From: Eubacterium sp.
Lineage (GTDB): Bacteria; Bacillota_A; Clostridia; Lachnospirales; Lachnospiraceae
DNA length: 20,577 nucleotides
NCBI GenBank assembly: GCA_024687845.1
Contig: JAILEL010000308.1
Location: forward strand, 1 to 20,577
Direction of reading: 5' to 3'
The notes under the pieces are model-generated. The model worked only from the letters and a program-made list of their open reading frames with translations. It had not been told where the DNA came from and ran no database searches. The number at the start of each line of letters is the position of its first letter. The first letter of the stretch is position 1. Shown here piece after piece: positions 7,856 to 13,747 of this stretch. The position numbers and the translations under genes were made by a program.

Positions 7856-9217
7856 ATGAAAAACAAAATAAAATCAGCTCAGATTATTCCTCTTAGCTTT
7901 TTAGGTGCGATTATAGTTGGAACAATTCTGCTTATGCTTCCGATATCTACCGCAGAGGGTGAAGCAACAGGCATAGTAACAGCACTTTTTACATCGACTA
8001 CTTCTATTTGCGTTACAGGTCTTGTTGTTGTTGATACATTTTCCCACTGGAGTCTGTTTGGTAAGATCATTATTTTGATTTTAATTCAGCTTGGTGGACT
8101 GGGTGTAATATCTGTTACATCAATATTCATGTTGATGATACATAAAAGATTTACATTAGGCCAGAATCTGATGCTTCATGATGCATTTAACCTTGATTCA
8201 ATGTCAGGCCTGATAAAATTTCTAAAGGGAGTTTTTGCCGGAACCTTTGTGGTAGAAGGAATTGGGGCGTTATTTTATATGATTGCTTTTATCCCTCAGT
8301 TTGGAGTAGGAGAGGGAATCTGGATATCAGTCTTTACTGCAATATCAGCATTTTGTAATGCGGGAATTGATATAATAGGTCCGAACAGTCTGATCGATTA
8401 TAATGGTAATGCACTCGTATTGATCAATACAATGTTTCTTATTGTACTAGGTGGTCTTGGCTATGTAGTATGGTTCGACTTTGTTAAGGGATTTGCAGAA
8501 GGAATCCATAAGAAGTATTCTGTAAAAACTGTTCTTAAAAGACTTAGTGAACATACCAAACTTGTACTGTGGCTGACACTTGGACTGATAATATCTGGAG
8601 CAATAGTAGTTTTTATTGCAGAATATAGTAATGAGGCTACCCTTGCTAATATGTCACTTGGAGGGAAGATTCTTAACAGTATCTTCCAGTCAGTAACCTT
8701 CAGAACAGCTGGATTTGCGGCGGTTCCACAGGATGGGCTGACAGACACCACTTGTGCTATCGGAATCCTTTATATGTTCATAGGTGGTTCACCGGTAGGA
8801 ACAGCTGGTGGTATAAAAACAGTAACCTTTTTTGTCGCATTGATAAATGCAGTTTCATTTATCAGAAACAGAAATGAAACTGTTCTATATGGAAGAAAGA
8901 TAGGTCGTGATCTGATACATAAATCAGCAGCAATAATAACAGTTAGCTTTTCAGTTACATTTGTAATGCTGTTACTTATTCTCCTGACAAATGATGTTTG
9001 TATGACAGACGCGCTCTATGAAACCTTCAGTGCAACGGCAACTGTAGGTCTTTCGAGGGCACTGACACCTAAACTGAATACTATTGGTAGATTAATTATT
9101 ATAGTATCAATGTATTTGGGAAGAATTGGACCTATCTCAATGGCACTGTTCTTTAATTTCAGTAATCCAGACAAGAATCTTGTGAAGTTCCCGAGAGGAA
9201 ACTATTTTGTAGGATAA
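7856..9217 (+). CDS. ktrB: Ktr potassium uptake membrane subunit KtrB
   Basis: A 453-residue membrane protein of the same superfamily as the preceding gene but of the shorter KtrB type: it begins directly with the first repeat (QIIPLSFLGAIIVGTILLMLP) and has no extra N-terminal helix pair. The pore-loop motifs are STTSICVTGLVVVDT, SAFCNAGIDIIGPNSL, FRTAGFAAVPQD and ATATVGLSRALTP, with LGRIGPISMALFF near the end, typical of KtrB. IQLGGLGVISVTSIF follows the first pore loop. KtrB forms dimers that conduct K+ (Na+-dependent in studied systems) on a KtrA ring. GGAGG at 7841-7845, inside the end of trkH, sets the start. ktrA follows after 36 nt. Confidence 0.92.
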   Translation: MKNKIKSAQIIPLSFLGAIIVGTILLMLPISTAEGEATGIVTALFTSTTSICVTGLVVVDTFSHWSLFGKIIILILIQLGGLGVISVTSIFMLMIHKRFTLGQNLMLHDAFNLDSMSGLIKFLKGVFAGTFVVEGIGALFYMIAFIPQFGVGEGIWISVFTAISAFCNAGIDIIGPNSLIDYNGNALVLINTMFLIVLGGLGYVVWFDFVKGFAEGIHKKYSVKTVLKRLSEHTKLVLWLTLGLIISGAIVVFIAEYSNEATLANMSLGGKILNSIFQSVTFRTAGFAAVPQDGLTDTTCAIGILYMFIGGSPVGTAGGIKTVTFFVALINAVSFIRNRNETVLYGRKIGRDLIHKSAAIITVSFSVTFVMLLLILLTNDVCMTDALYETFSATATVGLSRALTPKLNTIGRLIIIVSMYLGRIGPISMALFFNFSNPDKNLVKFPRGNYFVG

Positions 9218-9253
9218 GTAGAAATTGACTAGAAAGATATAAGGAGAAAAATA

Positions 9254-9907
9254 ATGGCTAAATCAAAATCATTTGCAGTATTTGGAATGGGAAGATTTGG
9301 AAAAAAACTGGCACTAAGTCTCTATGATGCGGGACTGGATGTTATGGTTGTTGATAAGAATCCCGATTTGATAGAGGAGCTGTCAGACTGTGTAACCTAC
9401 GCTATAGAAGCAGATGTTTCGAAGGCAGATGCACTTAAGGGAATAGGTCTTGAAGATATTGATGTAGTAGTAGTAGCAATGGGTACTGATCTTACATCCA
9501 GTATAATGTCTGTTATGGTATCAAAAGAGCTTGGAGTACCATATGTATTGGCAAAGGCATCAGATGAAAGAATGGGTGCAATTCTCACTAAAGTAGGAGC
9601 TGATAAGGTAATATTCCCTGAGGAAGAATCAGGGCTTAGAAATGCTCGTATTCTTATGTCAGATTCTTTCCTGGAATTCTTTAATATTGATGATACACTC
9701 TGTCTTCTTGAGATGAAGCCTCTTAAGGATTGGATCGGAAAAAACCTTAAAGAGCTGAATTTGAGACAGAAATATAGAGCAAATGTAGTTGCAATAAAAG
9801 TGAGCAATAAGACTAAAGCATATGTTGATCCGGAAGTTCCACTTGCGGAAGATAATCAGCTTCTTGTTATAGTCGATAAAGCAGATCTGAAACGCTTGAG
9901 GGATTAA
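9254..9907 (+). CDS. ktrA: Ktr potassium uptake gating subunit (single RCK)
   Basis: A 217-residue single-unit RCK protein. The Rossmann fold starts FAVFGMGRFGKKLALSLY (GMGRFG at 11-16) with the acidic VVDK end of strand 2. A central DVVVVAMG and VLAKASDERMGAILTKVGADKVIFPEEESG, typical of KtrA, follow. The last about 75 residues form the TrkA_C domain (KPLKDWIGKNLKELNLRQKYRANVVAI), which in KtrA homologues binds c-di-AMP. It gates KtrB. AAGGAG at 9241-9246 sets the start with 7-nt spacing. It ends the potassium operon and converges on the minus-strand regulator gene with a 6-nt gap; I see no clear terminator between them. Confidence 0.92.
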   Translation: MAKSKSFAVFGMGRFGKKLALSLYDAGLDVMVVDKNPDLIEELSDCVTYAIEADVSKADALKGIGLEDIDVVVVAMGTDLTSSIMSVMVSKELGVPYVLAKASDERMGAILTKVGADKVIFPEEESGLRNARILMSDSFLEFFNIDDTLCLLEMKPLKDWIGKNLKELNLRQKYRANVVAIKVSNKTKAYVDPEVPLAEDNQLLVIVDKADLKRLRD

Positions 9908-9913
9908 TACTTA

Positions 9914-10426
9914 TTAGTTATTATCTTGCAGTTTCTGAATTGTTGCAGAATCGAGCTGACCGTTTGCGATAGCATTTTCCAGCCAGAGTTTTAAAGAATC
10001 AATGGAAAGTGAAAGCTTTTCAAGTCGGCTCTGAATTAATAAGAAATCTGTAACTTCATCTTCGTTTATTTTACCGTCTGATGCAATTTCAATCAGGCGG
10101 TCTTTTTGTTGATTTAGAGAATTGATGGAAGACAGTATTCCAAGTGATATTTCAGCAAGAGAGGAAAGCTTGATCTCAGGAACATAAGCTTCGCCTATTC
10201 TGCATTCATGAGAACAGTAGTAATTACAAAGACTGGGCTTTTTATAGGCTTCAGCCATAGCAACAACATCCTCCGGTTGGACGGTTGTTTTTTCACTCTC
10301 TATTTTTTCAATACGGCTCTCTGAAATGAATCCCATGATTTCACTAGCCTGAGCACGTGTTAGTCCTGCCTCTTCACGACTCTGAAAATAAATATTCTTA
10401 TCCTCTTTAATTGATTTTTTACCCAT
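9914..10426 (-). CDS. XRE-type helix-turn-helix regulator with CxxxCxxxC motif and coiled C-terminus
   Basis: A 170-residue protein. Residues about 12-62 form an XRE/Cro helix-turn-helix (SREEAGLTRAQASEIMGF..SRIEKIESEKTTVQPEDV). C67NYYC71SHEC75 follows: three Cys four apart with His73, suggesting a metal or Fe-S site or a redox sensor. Residues 85-165 are predicted helical (LSSLAEISLGILSSIN.., LEKLSLSIDSLKLWLENAI), probably a dimer interface, with an EF-hand-like DGKINEDE stretch near 117-124 that lacks the first two acidic ligands. AAAAGGGG (complement of 10441-10448) gives a start with slightly long spacing. It is divergent from the small-gene cluster and likely controls itself or that cluster. 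Its target is unknown. Confidence 0.8.
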   Translation of the reverse strand: MGKKSIKEDKNIYFQSREEAGLTRAQASEIMGFISESRIEKIESEKTTVQPEDVVAMAEAYKKPSLCNYYCSHECRIGEAYVPEIKLSSLAEISLGILSSINSLNQQKDRLIEIASDGKINEDEVTDFLLIQSRLEKLSLSIDSLKLWLENAIANGQLDSATIQKLQDNN

Positions 10427-10527
10427 TTTTGTTTACTTACCCCTTTTACTTAAAGCTTTCATATTATGCTAACATATAATCAATATTTTGAAAAGAAACT
10501 TTTATTTTGCCATTTTCATATGTTTAT

Positions 10528-10548
10528 AAAGCGATAATTCGCTTTTTT
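10528..10548 (+). promoter_or_regulatory. Hairpin with T-run between divergent genes (operator or terminator)
   Basis: AAAGCGA-TAAT-TCGCTTT is a 7-bp stem with a 4-nt loop, and its 3' arm begins a run of six T. It has terminator form on the plus strand, but no gene ends just upstream. It sits in the 225-bp gap between the XRE gene and the divergent small ORF, so an operator for the XRE protein or an attenuator is also possible. A TATAAT at 10577-10582 could be the -10 box for the plus-strand cluster, without a good -35 box. Confidence 0.35.
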
Positions 10549-10651
10549 CGTTATGTATATTGAAATGAATAATCCATATAATAAAGATGTCTTGAGTGAT
10601 TTGATAGTTTGCTAATTTGATTACTTAACGATTTTTGGAGGAAAAAGTATT

Positions 10652-10807
10652 ATGACAGTGATTGAGCGGATTTATAAGTGCAGGTTAATTGAAAAGATGG
10701 AGAAACAGAGACAATTTTCAAAAGAGATCGGAGTCTTGGATGTTTCAACATTTAAAAAGCCGGGGGGAGGTGATAAGGATGAGTGGAAACAGGAAGATGA
10801 TATTTGA
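10652..10807 (+). CDS. Small ORF, 51 residues, function unknown
   Basis: ATG at 10652 is preceded by GGAGG (10637-10641) at 10-nt spacing, a strong initiation site. The product begins MTVIERIYKCRLIEKMEKQR and ends GGGDKDEWKQEDDI; it is highly charged, mostly helical in its first half, and has no signal peptide or membrane segment. Its last 29 nt overlap the start of the next gene in another frame, and the next gene's Shine-Dalgarno site lies within it, which points to coupled translation. It could be a true small protein or a leader ORF controlling the zinc-ribbon gene. I do not recognise a family. Confidence 0.55.
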   Translation: MTVIERIYKCRLIEKMEKQRQFSKEIGVLDVSTFKKPGGGDKDEWKQEDDI

Positions 10808-11156
10808 CCAGGAATTCTATTGTACACGGTGCGGAAAGAAAGGAATTCCATTGGGAAAAGAAATAGAAAAGACCGAGGAAGAGGGACGATTGCAAAGGCT
10901 TTTCTGTTTTTCCTGTAATAAAGAAACGAATCATGCTGAGGTTGTAAGGAGTTCCCGTTATGATAAAAAGATATTCATAGATGAATTAAAATCAGGAAAC
11001 TTTGATAAACAAGGCAACAGGCTGATACCTCTCAAGGAATGGAAGATCCTTTATTATGGATCATTTGAATGGATTAGTGAAGAGTTTGAAGATGATGATA
11101 TAGAAGACGATGAAATGGTAAGTCTGTTTCATTATAAAAACAAAGTTAGTGCATAA
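10779..11156 (+). CDS. Small zinc-ribbon protein, function unknown
   Basis: The frame is open from 10689, but the likely start is ATG 10779, because GGGGGAGGTGAT (10763-10774), nearly a full match to the 16S 3' end, sits just before it. This gives 125 residues beginning MSGNRKMIFDQEFYCTRC. C15TRC18 and C43FSC46 form a typical zinc ribbon (FYCTRCGKKGIPL ... RLFCFSCNKETNHAEV). The middle is basic and the end carries an acidic cluster (EEFEDDDIEDDE) before FHYKNKVSA. Zinc ribbons with the x-CNKETNHx pattern occur in small uncharacterised, often phage-linked Firmicutes proteins; a nucleic-acid or protein-binding role is an inference. Its TAA stop overlaps the Shine-Dalgarno site of the next gene. 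Confidence 0.7.
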   Translation: MSGNRKMIFDQEFYCTRCGKKGIPLGKEIEKTEEEGRLQRLFCFSCNKETNHAEVVRSSRYDKKIFIDELKSGNFDKQGNRLIPLKEWKILYYGSFEWISEEFEDDDIEDDEMVSLFHYKNKVSA

Positions 11157-11168
11157 GGAGGAACGCTT

Positions 11169-11360
11169 ATGGAAATGAGAAGTGAGTCAATGGCTAAACT
11201 GTTAAAATTTTTAGTAATAGCAGTTGCAATAGGATATGTAGTATGTCCAGATCTTCTTCCTGGACCAGTTGATGATATAATCATGATGCTTCTGGGAGCA
11301 GTGGTTCAGAATAAGATAAATGTAACAGATTCATTTGTGGAATCAAAAAGGGTTGATTGA
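11169..11360 (+). CDS. YkvA/DUF1232-like small membrane protein
   Basis: A 63-residue protein with one hydrophobic segment (LLKFLVIAVAIGYVVC, about 10-26) followed by PDLLPGPVDDIIMMLLGAVV, matching the DUF1232 signature P-D-x-x-P-x-x-x-D-D. Full DUF1232 proteins are usually longer, so this is a minimal form. Function is unknown for the family. AAGGAGG (11155-11161) overlaps the stop of the zinc-ribbon gene with 7-nt spacing, so the genes form one operon. A terminator follows 35 nt after the stop. Confidence 0.65.
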   Translation: MEMRSESMAKLLKFLVIAVAIGYVVCPDLLPGPVDDIIMMLLGAVVQNKINVTDSFVESKRVD

Positions 11361-11390
11361 TAACTAGGTGATTATATTTAGGAAATCAAA

Positions 11391-11441
11391 AAGAGACGAG
11401 TTGAACTAACGTTTGTTTACAATTGTTCAACTCGTTTTTTT
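11391..11441 (+). terminator. Rho-independent terminator after the small-gene cluster
   Basis: ACGAGTTGAAC (11396-11406) pairs perfectly with GTTCAACTCGT (11425-11435) around an 18-nt loop, followed by seven T (11435-11441). Weak AAGAG/T-run pairs could extend the base. Confidence 0.85.
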
Positions 11442-11464
11442 CATGCATAAAACTTGTTTTGATA

Positions 11465-11493
11465 TTCACAATCCTCTTGATTTAACCTATAAT
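11465..11493 (+). promoter_or_regulatory. Promoter for the aldo/keto reductase gene
   Basis: TTCACA (11465-11470, 5/6 match) and a perfect TATAAT (11488-11493) are exactly 17 nt apart. The predicted transcript starts near 11500, about 50 nt before the GTG start. Confidence 0.7.
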
Positions 11494-11552
11494 ATGGTAG
11501 AATATGGTTCATAATTGTTTCTGTTTTAAGAAGTATATAAAGAGGTGGTTAA

Positions 11553-12389
11553 GTGAAGGAAATAGTATTAAATAATAATGTAAAAATCCCAATGGTTGGA
11601 TATGGCTCATATCTGTCGACCGAGAAGGGCGGAAAGCAGGTCATCCTGGAAGCGATTGAAGCTGGGTACAGATATATAGATACTGCAAGCTTTTACTTTA
11701 ATGAGGATGCTATAGGAGAGGCTATTATTGATTCTGGCGTATCCAGAGAGGATATATTTATCTGCAGTAAGGTATGGCCTACGATGTTTGGAACGAAGGA
11801 GACAAGAGAATCCTTCGAACAGTCGTGTGAGAAGCTTAAAACTACTTATCTTGATATGTTCCTGCTTCATTGGCCTAAGGCCAGCGCAAATGATGATAAA
11901 TGGCTTGAAAAGGCTGTTAATGCATGGAAGGTTCTTGAGGAACTATATGCTGAAGGAAGAGCGAAAGCGATAGGAGTATCAAACTTTCTGCCGCATCATT
12001 TGAGACCTTTTATGGAAGCTGCAAGTATTATGCCAATGGTTGATCAGTTGGAGCTTCATGTTGGATATATGCAGGAGTATACTTTGGAATTTTTACGTAA
12101 GGAAGGAATTGTTCCACAAGCATGGAGTCCACTTGGAAGAGCAAAAATGCTGGGAGACGAGCGTATTATTAGACTTGCTGAAAAATATGGTAAGTCGCCA
12201 GCTCAGATACTTCTTAACTATCTTATTCAGAGGGAAATACCAGTGATTCCAAAGGCATCAAGCTTAGAGCGAATGAAGGAAAATATGAATATATTCGACT
12301 TTAGTCTTACTGAAGAAGAAGTATCATATCTGTCCTGCATTCCGGAGGCGGGATGGTCGGGAGAACATCCTGATATATTTGAAGATTAA
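11553..12389 (+). CDS. Aldo/keto reductase
   Basis: A 278-residue (alpha/beta)8-barrel NADPH-dependent carbonyl reductase of the 2,5-diketo-D-gluconate reductase type (AKR5-like). The catalytic tetrad is complete: Asp43 (YRYIDTA), Tyr48 (SFYFNE), Lys73 (CSKVWPT) and His106 (LLHWPKA). Also present are AIGVSNF near 135-141, and the cofactor-binding stretch VIPKASSLERMKENMNIFDF. The YFNE sequence replaces the more usual YGNE. The natural substrate cannot be read from sequence. It starts with GTG behind GAGGTGG (11542-11548). It has its own promoter and may be read through into the small membrane gene 55 nt downstream. Confidence 0.92.
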   Translation: MKEIVLNNNVKIPMVGYGSYLSTEKGGKQVILEAIEAGYRYIDTASFYFNEDAIGEAIIDSGVSREDIFICSKVWPTMFGTKETRESFEQSCEKLKTTYLDMFLLHWPKASANDDKWLEKAVNAWKVLEELYAEGRAKAIGVSNFLPHHLRPFMEAASIMPMVDQLELHVGYMQEYTLEFLRKEGIVPQAWSPLGRAKMLGDERIIRLAEKYGKSPAQILLNYLIQREIPVIPKASSLERMKENMNIFDFSLTEEEVSYLSCIPEAGWSGEHPDIFED

Positions 12390-12444
12390 TTGTTACTCAT
12401 CTCATGATACCTGCGAAGTTTTGTATATAAGGATAACAAAATAA

Positions 12445-12789
12445 ATGAATAATAAAAAACATAGTATTGCAAAGATACTAATACTGATACCAATTATTGT
12501 TTTGGTTGTAACAACAATATGTATGGGAATTGCAACGATACTTGAAAGACCAACAAATAGAGGGCCTGTCTATTCAATAATTGCGTTAATAGGCATACTG
12601 AACATTTTTCTGGCGCCACTGCCATGTCTGGTGGTATCTATTGTGGGAACAGTAATTGCTGCAATGGCCGTGAAGGAAGGAAACAAACAAACTCGCATAT
12701 TTTTAGTGATTGGAATATTTGAGATACTTGTCTATGTTGTGGGCGTGATACTTGCATGTATCATGCTTATTAACGGACAAAGTGTATGA
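12445..12789 (+). CDS. Small hydrophobic membrane protein, function unknown
   Basis: A 114-residue protein with three or four membrane segments: about 9-33 (ILILIPIIVLVVTTICM), 43-75 (IIALIGILNIFLAPLPCLVV, possibly a hairpin, then SIVGTVIAAMAV) and 85-109 (IFLVIGIFEILVYVVG). The N-terminus is basic and a Lys-rich loop (KEGNKQTR) lies near 77-84. I recognise no motif. AAGGATAA at 12430-12437 is a modest ribosome site. A strong terminator follows 18 nt after the stop. Confidence 0.65.
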   Translation: MNNKKHSIAKILILIPIIVLVVTTICMGIATILERPTNRGPVYSIIALIGILNIFLAPLPCLVVSIVGTVIAAMAVKEGNKQTRIFLVIGIFEILVYVVGVILACIMLINGQSV

Positions 12790-12806
12790 TGCAAGATATG
12801 ATAGAG

Positions 12807-12846
12807 AAAAAAGGATGGTCGCTGATAATTTGCGGCCATCCTTTTT
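12807..12846. terminator. Bidirectional rho-independent terminator
   Basis: A-rich AAAAAAGGATGGTCGC (12807-12822) pairs with GCGGCCATCCTTTTT (12832-12846) around a 9-nt loop, one G-U pair included. The A-run and T-run on opposite sides make it work on both strands. It lies between the convergent membrane-protein and phosphoribosyltransferase-like genes. Confidence 0.88.
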
Positions 12847-12878
12847 GAATGAGTATTAATTTGTATATTTGATTATAC

Positions 12879-13517
12879 CTATTTAAGCTCGGAAATTCCA
12901 CCTGCTGATACAAGACCATCAAGCTTAACTCCAGCTTTGCAGAATGGACATTCATGTGAATTATATGATGAATATCCTTCGAAATCATTTACATGGAAGA
13001 TAGAATGAATATCATGTCCGGCAACAGAATCTACAGCAGAGAATATAGCTGAAATTCCGGCGATTTTTCCACCATAATATTCGATGCATTCCAATACCTT
13101 TTCAGTTGTGAATCCAGTAGTTGCTGTTGCAAGAAGCAGAAGCACATGTCTATTAGTTATCATAGGAATCACATCATCTTTAAATGTGAGCTGTCCCATT
13201 GAATTAATCTCAGGTCTTGTAACATACATTGTTCCATGGCTATTCATACACATGATACCAGAACTTGTAAGAGCATCAGCAAGATAAGCACCAACAACAT
13301 CGGTATTATCTAAGCATACAATCGTATCTACGATTGTAGTAGCCATATATTCATGACTCATGGAAGTAGCAACTGCCTTAGCTTCGCTTGCACGTGCCTT
13401 AAGAGTTGTAAGATCAATATAATAGTTTATATGTGAAGAAGTGGTTGCAAAATGTCCCTGGGACACTTTGATAGAAATAAGGTTGTTATATGGTGAGTCA
13501 ATCTTAAAAGTCTGCAT
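12879..13517 (-). CDS. Orotate phosphoribosyltransferase-like protein, altered PRPP motif
   Basis: A 212-residue protein with the type I phosphoribosyltransferase layout. Early ISIKVSQGHFATTSSHINYYIDL and TIVCLDNTDVVGAYLADAL resemble the N-terminal part of OPRTase-like proteins. The segment at 124-135, HVLLLLATATTG, is where the PRPP-binding loop normally reads V-(D/E)-D-x-x-T-T-G. Here the two acidic residues are replaced by Ala/Thr while TTG is kept. YYGGKIAGISAIFS follows as expected. A C-terminal C190PFC193KAGVKLD could bind metal. It may transfer poorly or act on another ligand, perhaps as a regulator; annotation as pyrE would be an overcall. AAGGGGGG (complement of 13525-13532) sets the start. 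It is divergent from addB and has its own promoter. Confidence 0.7.
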   Translation of the reverse strand: MQTFKIDSPYNNLISIKVSQGHFATTSSHINYYIDLTTLKARASEAKAVATSMSHEYMATTIVDTIVCLDNTDVVGAYLADALTSSGIMCMNSHGTMYVTRPEINSMGQLTFKDDVIPMITNRHVLLLLATATTGFTTEKVLECIEYYGGKIAGISAIFSAVDSVAGHDIHSIFHVNDFEGYSSYNSHECPFCKAGVKLDGLVSAGGISELK

Positions 13518-13557
13518 TTTAATATCCCCCCTTGTAATAAATGCTCATAAAAATATT

Positions 13558-13581
13558 GATAGTAGTAATCGCATTACTATC
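13558..13581. repeat. Inverted repeat at the predicted 5' end of the phosphoribosyltransferase-like mRNA
   Basis: TAGTAAT-CGC-ATTACTA (13563-13579) is a perfect 7-bp stem with a 3-nt loop. In a longer register, GAT (13558-13560) pairs with ATC (13579-13581) if three bases bulge. It lies immediately downstream of the minus-strand -10 box, so it is either an operator or a stem-loop at the very 5' end of the transcript. Confidence 0.5.
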
Positions 13582-13586
13582 TTTTT

Positions 13587-13615
13587 ATTATACAAAGATT
13601 AAATGTCATTTACAA
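13587..13615 (-). promoter_or_regulatory. Promoter for the phosphoribosyltransferase-like gene
   Basis: Reading the minus strand, TTGTAA (complement of 13610-13615, 4/6 match) and a perfect TATAAT (complement of 13587-13592) are exactly 17 nt apart. The start would be near 13580. Confidence 0.65.
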
Positions 13616-13747
13616 GGGAATAATAATACTTTACTAAAACTTCCCATACTATAAAAAAATCTATGGAAAGAGATAGTTCATTCGATTAAAATATAAGAGG
13701 AAAGTTTTTGCAATAAAAAGACATTTTTAGCAAATAATGGAGTGAAT

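Noticed and set aside
9397..9807. 136-residue minus-strand ORF inside ktrA
   Set aside because: It is the antisense shadow of a well-conserved KtrA; its composition (Ser/Thr/Ile-rich) shows no domain, and no ribosome site precedes it.
10528..10548. Definite terminator in the XRE/small ORF gap
   Set aside because: The hairpin and T-run have the right form, but no upstream plus-strand gene ends there, so I keep it only as an operator or terminator candidate.
10689..10778. Upstream extension of the zinc-ribbon gene (start MKRWRNRDNF)
   Set aside because: No ribosome site precedes 10689, the added 30 residues overlap the 51-residue ORF, and an almost ideal Shine-Dalgarno site precedes ATG 10779.
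11728..11973. Plus-strand ORFs in other frames inside the aldo/keto reductase (also 12040-12246)
   Set aside because: The main frame has a complete catalytic tetrad and the correct length; these are out-of-frame by-products without ribosome sites.
13742..13747. GTG start for addB
   Set aside because: It overlaps the GGAG ribosome site, leaving no site for itself; ATG 13748 has correct placement.
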